A stretch of DNA of 64,000 nt from Asterias rubens (lineage: Eukaryota; Echinodermata; Asteroidea; Forcipulatida; Asteriidae): positions 20,855,195-20,919,194 of the forward strand of contig NC_047068.1 of the NCBI RefSeq assembly GCF_902459465.1. Reading direction: 5' to 3'. The notes under the pieces were generated by a model, which ran no database searches, was not told the origin of the DNA, and saw only the letters and a program-made list of their open reading frames with translations. The position numbers were made by a program, and so were the translations under genes. Within the stretch, counting starts at the first letter, position 1, and every line of letters begins with the position of its first letter. Of this stretch, positions 56,401 through 64,000 are shown in pieces.

Positions 56401-59400
56401 GCAAACATGCATTTCCTGGGTACAGTTCAAGGCACTACAGGAGTGTCCCTAACAATGTAGGAATTTCATCTATTATTTTGAGATACAGAGGGAATAGTGC
56501 ACTATACTGTTCGATGGAATGTAGTTGTTAACTCTAAATTATTTATAGATTCTGAATGCTGGTCTAAATAATAGTGTATACTTATCATGCGCCACGCTGT
56601 CATTAAATGAAATGTCAGGCGCCGAAAATTGGTGAAGCTTTTAAAGAATGATGCTATCAGACCATAACACAATACATTGTAAGGCATATATAATGTTTTT
56701 TAGCTGGTGCATATTGCTGCCAGCCAGTCAGCCAGAAATACAGGGGCAAATTCCTTCTCTTTAAATGCATAGACCAGTACCCTCACTTAGTTTACAAACA
56801 TATGAATAATAACTAACCTGTGAGAATTTGCACTCATTTTGTCATCGAATTTGCAAGATAGTAACAAAATAACACCACCCTTGTTGCACACTGTGTGCTT
56901 TCAGATACATATTAGAACTTTAGGCCTGAAATATTTTAATACTTAAATTTACTTCTTTTTCAAGAACTACGTTCTTCAGAGGGAGCCGTTTCTCACAATA
57001 TTTTATACTATCAACAGCTCTCCATTGCTCGTTACCAAGTAAGATGTTATGCTAACAATTATTTTGATTAACTACCAATTGTGTCCAATGCATTTAACCA
57101 GCAGTACTTACTACCGATTTTGTTTTAACGTGCGTCCAACACATGGGACCAGTGCGTTGGTCCCATCGTTGTAACGGCTTAACACCCCCATCCCAAGGTT
57201 AAATGTTTTGCTTAAGGACAAAAGGAAATCGAAACAATTTGTTTCTATATTTCAATAAAATAGACAATGATGTTTCCACCTCACTAGTTTGTCTGTTTGT
57301 CGTTGGTTTTTTTCAATATGTGTCTGTAGATATTTTGGCCAGGGACATTATGCACGGACTTCAATTATTTAACACCAAGCTATGACAACTTTGGCGTACA
57401 GGCAAGTCCTAATGACACAATTTACTACACTTTAAAAACTCCAGCCGTCGATTTCACAAAACTCTTCATAACTTAAGATTAATCTTAGCACTTAGGACGA
57501 GTCCCAACCCTGCACTGTAGCATGCAGACCTTATAAGATTCATCCTAAGTTAGGAAGAGGTATTCCTCCTAACTCGAAATAAGACGAGTCCTAACACTTT
57601 GGGAAACCGACCCCAGGGTTGTCACCCCAAAACTGGTAAAAAGATTGGATTTTGACTGTGATTCAGTTTAAACACAATTTCGGGTCGGATTGACAAAGAT
57701 TCCGGGTAACACTAACAGCAATGAGCTGGTGTTCCAGAGGAATTCAGCCGCCGGATATTCTGTCCCCAATATGGGAAATGACCATGGGCTGGAGGAGGAG
57801 GTAGCAAAGAGGGCGATATCAGAAGAAGTTTGTACACAGTTCGCCATAATCTCTTGCCACACCTGCACCATGCGACATGGAATTTTGAGCTGAGAGATGT
57901 TAACATAGCTTTAATAAATAACAGTGGAAACTGACTAGAAGTTATTTTGGGGTTGAACAAATAAACAATTACTAGAGTGTACACGTCCTCTACTTACTCT
58001 GTATTGTATGCCCTTAGGTCCTCCTTCAGATCTCCTAGGAGTACCCTTGTAGGCAGCAGGTCCTTCACAAGTTTCTTAGGAACCTTCTTTAAGCTGTGGA
58101 CATTGGGGTTCATATGAGCTCGCAGCTGGTTGATGTAAAACTGGGGGCCATGGAGGGCGGGTGTCGTTGGCTGCAAAAGTAAAAAAAAATCACCTTTGTC
58201 AACAGGCCTTCATTGTTTATAATAATAATACTTGTCTGCGTTTACGGTTGTATAGCAATCAACAATTGTCGGATCGGATAATAAAAGCATTCCGAAAGAT
58301 TGTATTTGGAAACATTGCTATCGGAAGAAGGTGCCGAATTTGTGTGTAGGCCCTTATTTGGGTCTTTTTTAATGGAGCTCTATATTTTTCAGACTTTGGC
58401 TGCGATGTTTGAATGTTTTTAATAAACCAATAATAACAATAACCTAGACTTGTGACTTCGGTTCGGTTTAGAACACAGTTGAAGGTACTTAAACAAAATA
58501 TTAGACAAACTTTATTGTATCGAAAAGCACATTTGAAGAGGTACAGTTCGCTGGCAGACAAAAGGTTTTCCAGAGGTTTCTGCTCATTGAATTTTATCTC
58601 TATTTTTGTTTAATCTTGTGGACATGAAGTTGCCGAAACCAAAAAGAGCATCAAGTTATGGATTGAATGTTTGTAAAAACGTTTTACAAAATGACAGTCA
58701 AAGTAAATAAATATTAAGTTCCCTCTCAAACTGTGGACGAGCTCTTGGCAAGCCATTCCCCTATGTCGGTGTAACAAATTGTGTAAATCTTTAGGGTGAA
58801 TTCAGGTGAAAATGTTGTACTAAGAATAGACAAATTTGTATTTTTATTTTTGTATGTAAGTCATACTATAAAAGTTAGGTCCAAGTCGGTTATGTATTTT
58901 AGGTTTTTTTTTAGGAATAAGCATAACTAGGCCTATATATTTTTGGAATATGTAGAGCATACTGAACCAGAAAACTGATGTTTCCATTTGCACAAAGGTA
59001 AATAAGGCAGCCATTTTGGATTTTTCAAAATGGCCACCTAATTACTGATGAGGGTAAAATAAGTCAATTTCCACGGCAAGCTGTTCGTGTTCCTTCAAAC
59101 AGAAATAAACGCACAGTTTGATATTAAGTCCCGACCAGAGAACATAATTTCTTTTGCAAAAGGCCCAACCCTCATTTTTAACAAACTGGCTGTCAAAGAC
59201 CGGCAGCAAAATAAAGTAGCTTACAATATTACGTCATAATAATCAAACTTGAACGGGTACTTGTTAATGTTTAATTATGCATAATTCTTTGGTCTGTCTT
59301 TTACTTCAGTGCAATGAGGAAGTGTTATTTAATATACTGGGAGAAAGTACAATTTCAAATGATGGGGTTGGCACATTGTTTTTTTTTTCTTTATCAACTG

Positions 59401-62400
59401 CACAGTAAATTATTTCAACATGCAGTTTAATGGGTAGCCTATAATTGAAGCGGTTCTTTTTGCAAACCGCTTTATTTTACCAGACATTCATGTGTATACT
59501 GGCCTATACAGTGAAGTTTGTGTATGTCGGTAACTTTGTTTTAATTTGACTTCGGAAAAGTGATTGGAATCATTTTTAATTATCAGTAACTAATTAATTT
59601 CTAAAATACTGTCACACTTTTACCACTCCAGCTATTATTGTGGCACTTATCACTCATTAAAAGGCAGTGGACACTATTGGTAATTACTCAAAATAAGTAT
59701 TGTTATGAAACCTTTCTCGATTACAAGTAATGGGGAGAGGTTGATAGTATAAAACATTGTGAGGAACAGCTCCCTCTGAAGTGACATAGTTTTCGAGAAA
59801 GAAGTAATTTTCCACGAGTTCGATTTCGAGACCTCATATATTTAGAATTTCAGGTCTCGAAATCAAGCATCTGAAAGCACACAACTTCGTGTGACCATTG
59901 TGCGACAAGGGTGTTTTTTTCTTTCATTAATATCTCGCAACTTCGAAGACCTGTTGAGCTCAAATGTTCACAGGTTTGTTATTGTATGCATATGGTGAGA
60001 TCATGTGAAGACTAGTCTTGACAATTAACAATAGTGTTCAATGTCTTTGAGTGTGCAACTAAATTCAGATGTGTAAATTCAGATAGAACACGATGCCGAC
60101 AAATATGTCATAACTACAAAATAGTATCTTATACACAGATAAATGTGATTTTTATTTTATTTATTTAAGCCAATCAAGGCTGGCGCAGTGGATTCTGTCC
60201 CTGCCTTTCAACTCTGTGGACCCTGGTTTGAGCCCAGACCGGAGCCTTGCATCTGATTAAGGTTTTCGGTCCTTACGTCAATGCTGGGGTTTTCCCTATA
60301 GGGGTTTTATGTTCATCCCACGTCTAACACTGAACTTATTAAGATTAATTTACAATCGAATATAACAAAAGAAGGTTAATTTGAGACACATACACAGCCA
60401 TGCCAGTTAAGACATCAATAATTATGAATTCAGACAAACAAAAACAATGATTTATGCATAGTCATTAGATCAACTCATGTATAGATACAAAACATACACA
60501 GAAATACCAATTAAGATATTAATAGCTATGAGTTCAGACGAACAAAAACAATGGTTGATGCATATTCATTAGATCAACTCATGGATAGACAAAAAATCAC
60601 TGAACATACCTGCTCGCAAATCATATTCCATTTATCATCCGAGTTCATGGTCTCCATGCCTTGTATCTGAGCAGGTGTTAACGACATGGTGTTCTGGAAT
60701 GGAATCGCCAGAGTAAAAACAAATCAAACGTATAAATCACGGTTAATCCTTCTCAGTAAAATCTCCCTTCAAAGTGACCGATGGTGAGTTCCTCTTGCCA
60801 GTACCACCGAGTGGCCTGACTCTATGTAGTGGCTAGGAGAGGCAAGTTGGATTAAAATATCATGTGGTGGTATTATCATCCAAGAAGTTGAACACTGTTG
60901 ACATATATTGGTCCTTCATTCAGTTTTACTCTCGCCTGACATCGACTCAGTATAATAGACACTCCATGTGATTCAACAATAATGCTCTGCAGACACTAGT
61001 GTCATTATGTGTCATTCCTCGTGTACGATCACTAAAATACACAGTCCACTAAACCATGGAGGAACACTGCCTATATTCATTATACACACAAACCTACTAA
61101 TATTCAGTTCACCCATAGATATGCTAAACCATTCGCGTTTAAAACCAGGGTCGTTTGCTTTTTGTATTTCGCCAGCCGGTCGTACAACAAACTTGGTGAA
61201 TTGGAATAAAAAGGGGATTGTGTTTTCTGGCAGCTGACGCGTTCTCTGCGTTGTCTAACCCCAACAGTTCTATTGAAAGCGAAGCTGTGACTCAGTTCAG
61301 ACGAGCCGTAGGTGTTTCTATTCATTGATTTCGGATTATTGTTCAGGATAACCCAGAAACTATCCGGGCCGAAAGGGGAAAAATAACAACTACATTTCAG
61401 TGATTTACATTAACGCATGTTTGCCAACTCTAGTGTGGTAAAATCATCTGAAGTTCAGCAGTTTGATAAAAACATACACTTTATTGGTGTGATTTTCCGG
61501 GAAACTTTGAGAGTGTTTAATAGCATGCTTGATTATTGTCATTCTATTTTTTTTCTTATCAGTTTTTAACAATAAAATGTTCTCATTGCCAACCGCATAG
61601 TTAAAACACAAGCATATTTACCAATGACCTGATGTATAGAATTTGGTAAGATCCATGGTGAACTGCTTTGTAAATTGCTTGCCTAGGTTAAAATAATTAG
61701 CCAATTAGTCTATAAGGGTCGAACAAGAGGTAATTTTTTGACTTTGGACTGTTATAAGTTGAAAGGATTCGCAAACTTAACATGCTTATACTGGTATATT
61801 TTTAATATTAATTTATTTTGTCATTAATTTATTTTGATATGCTCACTTTGTCTTTCTTAAAGATGCGCCTATCGTTGTCAAGATCCCCAAGTACGAATAA
61901 AGATACAACCTTTCACAACGGGACAAGTCCACTTTCTGTGTGGTCTAATCAACTTTCGACTTGGCTATGGATCAATACATTGAGCTTAAACCAGTGTAGA
62001 ATGCCCCAATCCTTTAAAATGTCTGTCAAATCTCTCCCTTGACACTATTAAGTGACAAATTCATGCCTCAGGCCTCAAATTTTAAACACCGCTTTCTTTC
62101 TTTATTAATTGAAGATTTGAAGGCCATAGTTCATATTGCTTATTGAAACTAGTCTAATAATGTACCCTTTGAGTTTTTGTCTCTCAACCTGGAGCATTTT
62201 GGGAGCCCCCCTCTTAAAAGGACAAACTTTACTAAAACGTATTGATCAACTCTGCCAATTGAGTCTGGCCAGTGAACCCATTTTCATTTGGATGAGCAAG
62301 GATTAAAAACTCTACGGATAACTTACTAAAAAATTGCAATTCATTTAAAATGAAGTTACGTTGTCAGCCAATGAATTTGATTTCATTTCAAGAGCTGAGT

Positions 62401-64000
62401 GACTTTATTATTTTGGAATTATTGCATTGGTTGCTACGGGTGGCTATTATGTGGTACACCCTTGACTGACGTTCTCTCACGGCTTAGCAAGGCCTCCCCC
62501 ATTGTTCACGTCAAGCCCAGTGCATCCTTTCTCAAAAGTTTCTGAAGGTTATCAACGTAATTGAATACCCGTGACGTATTTTCCTCAAATAAAAAAAAAA
62601 AACAATTCAAAAGAATACTTTCATAAAGATTTTAACAGATATATATTTAGGATCTGCCACTCCTAAATGTGGGTCAAACAATAAAGGGCAAAGGCACACA
62701 TTTAACTTTAGGTGTGTAGTTAAACTGCATTAAAGTCACTGGGGACACTATTGGTAATTACTAAAAACTAATTGTAAGCAAAAAAACTTACTTGGTAACG
62801 AGTAATGGAGAGCTGTTGATAGTATAAAACATGGTAAGAAACTGCTCTCTCTGAAGTAACGTGTATTTTATTGTTTTTATTACCTCTTTCTCTTTCTCTA
62901 AAAAAATAGTTTTAGAGAAAGAGGTTATAAAAAAACAATAAAAGACTTCAGCTGAAGCCTTTTATTATGTATCTGAAAGCACACGAAGTAATGCAACATA
63001 GGCGTTTTCTGTTATTCTCGTGTAAATTCGATGACCAATTGAGCCCCAAATGTTCAAAGCTTGTTATTTTAGGTATATGTTGGGATACACTAAGTGAGAA
63101 TACTGGTCTTTGACAATTACCAAAGGCATCCATTGTCTTTTAATCCGTTGAACCAGTTCACTAAGTGCGTTACGTTGAACTTGAACCGTGGGGGTTGAAC
63201 GGTCATAGGACGTGGGAGGGGCATGGAGACAAAGTGGGGTGTGCCTATATAACACTATTGTGGAGTGTAATAATGTTTAGAAATTTAAATTTAACTGCAC
63301 ACCCTTAAGTTAATTAGTGCATTTATTGTTAGACCGACTTTAAGGAGTGGCATGTTACATTTTTTACAATTGTGTTTTGTGTACATTTGTAACGATAGCA
63401 ACATATGCATAATTTCATGTGGGCCTATAGGCCTACCTCTTAAACCTAATGTGGGTTGAGACGCAAGAATAACTTAAACACAGAGCACGGGATTGCTAGA
63501 TATAACAACAACAGGAAAATATTCATCACTTACAATTTGAAAGTGTAATCACCCTGTGGATTAATTACTACAAGTACACTCTGCCTTTCATATAAACACA
63601 ATGGGTATAAGCAGGCAAAGATGACATTAAAAACTGTTTAACTAATCAATATGAATGTTCAGTTTGATTTGAAGTTATCAGTGCGCTCTTAAATGTATGC
63701 AGTGGTGACACCAGAGGGCGCAATTGTTTGTGATAGTCAGTGTCTATTTTGATGCTTCATATTGATGAACAAGTTCAGTGAGTGAACATGAATGATAATG
63801 TAAAATGATAGAGAGCACTATAATAACTATATATTATTATATGGTTATTTATAGTGCTCCCATTTGCGGTCCATTACCCCAATGAAAAACATATGCTGTA
63901 CTTTCCAGGATCTTCAATATTTGGAAAGGGAATGATGTGACAAATAAAAATTGATAACGAAAACAAACACATACCATAAGAAGTCTGAACTTCCTGTCCA
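32472..64000 (-). CDS. FMNL: Diaphanous-related formin of the FRL/FMNL group, 25 exons, 5' end outside the window
   Basis: Exons 5' to 3' on the minus strand: 64000-63975 (partial), 60693-60610, 58170-57998, 55697-55523, 54846-54796, 54285-54187, 53401-53255, 52788-52672, 51464-51333, 50604-50578, 49790-49746, 49083-49015, 43895-43661, 43052-42891, 41817-41726, 41280-41109, 40233-40106, 39712-39644, 39046-38960, 38438-38370, 37711-37631, 37048-36922, 35196-35096, 33606-33442, 33059-32472. All phases agree and give about 1072 residues from the window edge. Numbering from that edge, 1-290 are GBD/FH3 (KWNMICEQ and FYINQLRAHM match the FMNL N-terminus). Residues 291-400 are helical coiled coil. 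The FH1 (460-513) is short, with only PPPP and PPPAPP. FH2 runs ~515-880, with LPMLNWVTL, NRARNLVI, AFGNYMNSSRRG and SGFKLATLD. A 195-residue basic/Ser/Asn-rich tail ends at TAA. I see no DAD. Formin FH2 dimers nucleate and elongate actin filaments; FH3/GBD binds Rho GTPases. FMNL is the closest family from memory. Confidence 0.9.
33730..33850. mobile_element. CCTAACTTAGGA inverted-repeat MITE, truncated
   Basis: GTTGATTTCACAAAGATAG marks the left end, followed by GGACTCGTCCTAGGAGC and GGCTAGTCCTAAG blocks. The right end with GTGAAATC is missing. It lies in intron 23 (between exons 23 and 24) of the formin gene. Confidence 0.55.
33871..34273 (-). mobile_element. TTAA-MITE family copy, near full length
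   Basis: It runs from TTAAAGCGGTGGACACTATT to ACTGTCCAGTTTCTTTAA, with the hairpin GAGACCTCAGATTTAG / TTTGAGGTATCGAAATC. A short insertion (CATGGTGCGACAATTAAAGG) interrupts the right half. It lies in formin intron 23. Confidence 0.8.
34599..34975 (+). mobile_element. TTAA-MITE family copy, diverged subtype
   Basis: The left end is CTTAAAGGAACTGTTATGG and the right end GGTGTCCAGTGCCTCAAA. GAGGGAGCCATTTCTCAC reads on the plus strand. The central hairpin is replaced by unrelated sequence, marking a second subtype of the family. It lies in formin intron 23, next to the copy at 33871. Confidence 0.7.
35688..35702. repeat. (G)15 homopolymer
   Basis: A run of 15 G in formin intron 22. Length is likely polymorphic or prone to sequencing error. 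Confidence 0.9.
35840..35945 (+). repeat. AGCCAATCAAAG / CAATTGGTGGCT repeat, copy 1
   Basis: AAAGCCAATCAAAGTGTC, then GAGAAACAATTGGTGGCTAT, then CAATAGGAGCGG and GAGGACAAGG. The same order recurs at 53680-53785. The two inner blocks are partly complementary (AGCCAATC / TTGGTGGCT), giving a small hairpin. Confidence 0.6.
36080..36725 (+). repeat. Tandem repeat array, ~240 bp diverged units
   Basis: Three imperfect units are recognisable by shared landmarks: ATGATGATAAAAT or TATGATGAAAAAAATGC, then GGGCCGGCA, then CAATAAGATACCATGTTTC or its variants, then CAATAGTGAATCTTAGG-type blocks. The GGGCCGGCA word occurs at about 36291, 36429 and 36668. The array fills much of formin intron 22 and ends about 200 bases before exon 22. 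It is non-coding. Confidence 0.65.
38705..38905. mobile_element. MITE of the GTCACACGA / GGTTGCCT family
   Basis: AAGGCCACGGCACATGAGG on the left and CCTCATGTGACAAGACTC on the right are loosely inverted. AACCAGTTCCAGGCAATCTC and CTGTAGCATGCACTGCAG are shared with copies at 5210 and 30857. It lies in formin intron 19, close to exon 19. Confidence 0.6.
40728..41052 (-). mobile_element. TTAA-MITE family copy, 5' truncated
   Basis: GAGAAACGGCTCCCACTGAA reads in minus orientation and the right end is AAAGGTGTCCAGTGCCTTTAA. It is the second subtype, with a CAGGCCTGAAG palindrome in place of the GAGACCTC hairpin. It ends about 55 bases before exon 16 of the formin gene. Confidence 0.7.
42455..42856 (+). 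mobile_element. TTAA-MITE remnant carrying an internal tandem duplication
   Basis: ACAAACCTGTGAAAATTTAG and CAATCGGTCATCGGAG are family words, and the end GGGTCCATTGGCTTTAAA fits the family's right end. The middle has been enlarged by a tandem duplication (42556-42741). It ends 29 bases downstream of the exon 14 donor site at 42890. Confidence 0.55.
42556..42741. repeat. Tandem duplication, two ~94 bp units
   Basis: Both units run from GTCATGACATGTGTTTAAAA through GAATTTATATTGTTTTGCTG to AAAGTAAAGCACTTCATGGA. They differ at only about three positions (for example AAATCCG versus AAACCCG), so the duplication is fairly recent. Confidence 0.9.
43180..43500 (+). mobile_element. TTAA-MITE family copy, second subtype
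   Basis: GGAGGCACTGGGCACGTTTG is the left end. CTTCAGAGGGAGCCGTTTCTC and CTCCATTGCTCC follow. The CTTCAGGCCTGAAG palindrome marks the second subtype. It lies in intron 13 of the formin gene. Confidence 0.75.
43988..44098 (-). pseudogene. Partial duplicate of formin exon 13 with intact splice acceptor and early stop
   Basis: The first ~76 coding bases of exon 13 (43895 downwards) plus about 20 bases of its acceptor region recur 179 bases upstream in transcript direction. The copy keeps an AG acceptor (CATAACAG) and opens KVYKQQTGKDLETEVK like the true exon. It then changes to LFQLPMKPPK and reaches an in-frame TAA at 43990-43988. The only early coding change is synonymous. If spliced from exon 12 it would truncate the formin before FH1-FH2, so it could act as a poison or alternative terminal exon. 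It may equally be a silent duplicate. Confidence 0.75.
44215..44470 (+). repeat. Dispersed repeat shared with 13560-13868
   Basis: CCATACGTTTGGTAATGACT, then TGGCATGGTAAGAAGTACAGC, then TATAATGCATTTTGAGAATG, then TTCCTGCATGGACATACACC match the minus strand of the 13.6 kb repeat in order. It lies in formin intron 12. Confidence 0.6.
44471..46343. other. Formin intron 12 interior, no gene recognised
   Basis: No exon or known repeat is recognised between the 44.2 kb repeat and the lectin copy. Small palindromes such as CCATATGGAATACGAGGTATGG (about 44534) and CCGGTTTCTACCGG (about 45713) are present. Confidence 0.45.
46344..46862 (+). pseudogene. C-type lectin domain protein with in-frame stop
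   Basis: The frame from ATG 46344 to TAA 46860-46862 spans 173 codons and encodes a secreted single-domain C-type lectin, except that codon 32 (46437-46439) is TAA. Residues 1-17 are a signal peptide. The domain has the N-terminal CKSGQTWFEGSC pair, WGGANKAC, the core VWIGCIRD, the sugar-loop position as DEPGTYEDC (EPG in place of the mannose-type EPN), and LWNDESCFTKNSVIC with the WND calcium-binding motif. The stop sits right after the second Cys, where family members usually have Tyr (a TAT/TAC to TAA change). The rest of the frame is undamaged, suggesting recent loss or a population variant. There is no intron. It lies antisense inside formin intron 12. Re-initiation at ATG 46458 would give a protein without signal peptide. 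Confidence 0.8.
47873..48256 (-). mobile_element. TTAA-MITE family copy, full length (reference copy)
   Basis: It begins TTTAAAGGCAGTGGACACTA and ends TAGTGTCCACTGTCTTTAAA, with ~28 bp inverted ends and TTAA at both edges. The hairpin is GATTTCGAGACCTCACG / TTTGAGGTCTCGAAATCAAG. No coding capacity. It lies in formin intron 12. Confidence 0.85.
49446..49481. repeat. Poly-T followed by poly-G
   Basis: A run of about 25 T is followed directly by 10 G in formin intron 11. Length is likely unstable. Confidence 0.9.
49586..49741. repeat. Minisatellite, ~17 bp TGGGTTTCTGGGTTAAT units
   Basis: About nine units of TGGGTTTCTGGGTTAAT type, with variants ending GATG, GAAA or AAG. On the transcribed strand it begins within seven bases of the donor site of formin exon 11 (exon end 49746, donor 49745), so the intron opens with GTGAGTCACCCAGAAACCC. 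Confidence 0.85.
50677..51023 (+). mobile_element. TTAA-MITE family copy, second subtype
   Basis: The left end is TTAAAGGCACTGGACACG and the right end CAGTGTCCAGCGCATTCAAA. CTTCAGAGGGAGCCGTTTC reads on the plus strand. It lies in formin intron 9. Confidence 0.75.
51651..51772 (+). repeat. TTAA-MITE family, deleted copy
   Basis: AGGGCAGGGTATACTTTCGG joins directly to ATTTGAGTAATTACCAAAGG and GTGTTCCCTTACCCC, so the internal ~250 bases are missing. It lies in formin intron 8. Confidence 0.5.
52544..52650. mobile_element. Short MITE with GATGGCAGCAGACTT ends
   Basis: AGATGGCAGCAGACTTACC on the left and AGTCTGCTGCCACCTATAG on the right are inverted. CAGGTAAATTTCCATTG and GAGCATGCGC are shared with the copy at 30165-30292. 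It ends about 22 bases before the edge of formin exon 8 (52672). Confidence 0.7.
53680..53785 (+). repeat. AGCCAATCAAAG / CAATTGGTGGCT repeat, copy 2
   Basis: ATAGCCAATCAAAGTTTC, CAGAAACAATTGGTGGCTAT, CCAATAGGAGTATAAG and GGCGAGGACAAAAGG follow the same order as in copy 1 at 35840-35945. It lies in formin intron 6. Confidence 0.6.
55787..56135. mobile_element. Foldback element with GAGAGCAATTTAGCAAG-type ends
   Basis: CGACAGCAATTTGACTAGGG on the left is answered by GCTTGCTAAATTGCTCTCG on the right. A further TAGCAAGGGACCCTTGCTC and AATTGCTCTCATG pair lies in the middle (about 55938-55970), so the element is either nested or internally duplicated. CCTTTCACGCGAGG and TTTTCACACGAGG are also paired. 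It lies in formin intron 3, about 90 bases upstream of exon 4. Confidence 0.65.
56755..57098 (+). mobile_element. TTAA-MITE family copy, second subtype
   Basis: The left end is degraded (CTTTAAATGCATAGACC). TTCAGAGGGAGCCGTTTCTC and CTCCATTGCTCGTTACC are well kept and the right end is TGTGTCCAATGCATTTAA. It lies in formin intron 3. Confidence 0.7.
57120..57225 (-). repeat. SINE body fragment (tRNA-Leu SINE family)
   Basis: ACACATGGGACCAGTGCG, GGCTTAACACCCCCATCCCAAGG and TGCTTAAGGAC are the complement of the SINE body around CTTAAGCAAGACAC and GGATGGGACGTAAAGC. The tRNA-like head is not present. It lies in formin intron 3. Confidence 0.45.
57448..57612. mobile_element. CCTAACTTAGGA inverted-repeat MITE
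   Basis: CGATTTCACAAAACTC on the left, CTTAGGACGAGTCCC, CATCCTAAGTTAGGAAG and GACGAGTCCTAACACTTTGGG on the right follow the family's order. It lies in formin intron 3. Confidence 0.65.
58190..59656. other. Formin intron 2, no gene recognised
   Basis: AT-rich intron sequence upstream (in transcript sense) of exon 3. No exon or repeat family is recognised. Confidence 0.45.
59657..60050 (-). mobile_element. TTAA-MITE family copy, near full length
   Basis: It runs from TTAAAAGGCAGTGGACACT to AATAGTGTTCAATGTCTTTG. The hairpin is GATTTCGAGACCTC / CAGGTCTCGAAATCAAG. It shares the TGACCATTGTGCGACAAGGG insertion seen in the copy at 33871, so the two belong to one sub-lineage. It lies in formin intron 2. 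Confidence 0.8.
60170..60335 (+). mobile_element. tRNA-derived SINE, third type
   Basis: GGCTGGCGCAGTGGATTCTG (A box), then CCCTGGTTTGAGCCCAGACC (B box) about 35 bases on, then a body with TTAAGGTTTTCGGTCCTTACG and CTGGGGTTTTCCCTATAGG. Head and body differ from the Leu-type SINE. It lies in formin intron 2. Confidence 0.55.
60380..60595. repeat. Tandem duplication, two ~104 bp units
   Basis: Both units contain ACATACACAG, then CAGTTAAGACATCAATAAT or CAATTAAGATATTAATAGC, then AACAAAAACAATG and TTAGATCAACTCATG. They are about 85-90% alike by eye. The array ends about 15 bases from the donor site of formin exon 2 (exon end 60610). Confidence 0.8.
60700..62728. other. Formin intron 1, no gene recognised
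   Basis: No recognisable exon on either strand. A short plus-strand frame near 61.8-62.0 kb has no domain and is likely chance. Confidence 0.45.
62729..63143 (-). mobile_element. TTAA-MITE family copy with enlarged palindrome
   Basis: The left end is TTAAAGTCACTGGGGACACT and the right end GGCATCCATTGTCTTTTAA. The centre holds two stacked palindromes: CCTCTTTCTCTTTCTCTAAA / TTTAGAGAAAGAGG and AAAAGACTTCAGCTGAAG. It lies in formin intron 1. Confidence 0.7.
63812..63862. repeat. Inverted repeat GAGCACTATAATAACTATA
   Basis: AGAGCACTATAATAACTATA and its complement TATGGTTATTTATAGTGCTC form a 19-bp-arm hairpin in formin intron 1, about 110 bases from exon 1. Confidence 0.7.

Overview
The window reads as a metazoan nuclear chromosome: AT-rich, with long introns, GT-AG splice sites, single-copy genes and a dense load of short inverted-repeat transposons and tRNA-derived SINEs. 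I infer an echinoderm, most likely a sea star. That rests on remembered repeat style and on the genes looking like invertebrate-deuterostome orthologues; it was not checked by a search.

Layout. (1) 1-8.2 kb: repeat-rich, with one apparently intronless gene at 4412-5203 (plus) for a two-pass membrane protein of unknown function with a His/Arg-rich N-terminus. (2) 8.2-17.5 kb (plus): a complete 14-exon gene for a retinoid-inducible serine carboxypeptidase (SCPEP1), 447 aa, with signal peptide and full Ser-Asp-His triad; one intron is GC-AG. (3) 20.56-21.56 kb (minus): an intronless type II membrane glycosyltransferase of the Nucleotid_trans (PF03407) type. (4) 26.45-26.81 kb (plus): a second, smaller two-pass membrane protein laid out like the one at 4.4 kb; the two look like divergent relatives. 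(5) 27.8-28.25 kb: a weak TATA-plus-two-exon gene candidate. (6) 32.47-64.0 kb (minus): a large diaphanous-related formin of the FRL/FMNL group. I reconstructed 25 exons with consistent phases, covering GBD/FH3, coiled coil, a very short FH1, FH2 and a 195-residue tail without a recognisable DAD. Its 5' end runs off the right edge. A plus-strand C-type lectin copy with an in-frame stop (46.34-46.86 kb) lies inside intron 12, as does a partial duplicate of formin exon 13.

The genes do not form a functional unit. SCPEP1 should be a lysosomal/secretory peptidase, the glycosyltransferase a Golgi enzyme, and the formin a cytosolic actin nucleator/elongator under Rho-GTPase control. The space between exons is dominated by about 18 copies of one ~390 bp element with TTAA-type ends, several other foldback/MITE families, at least three tRNA-derived SINE types and several local tandem duplications, some touching splice sites.
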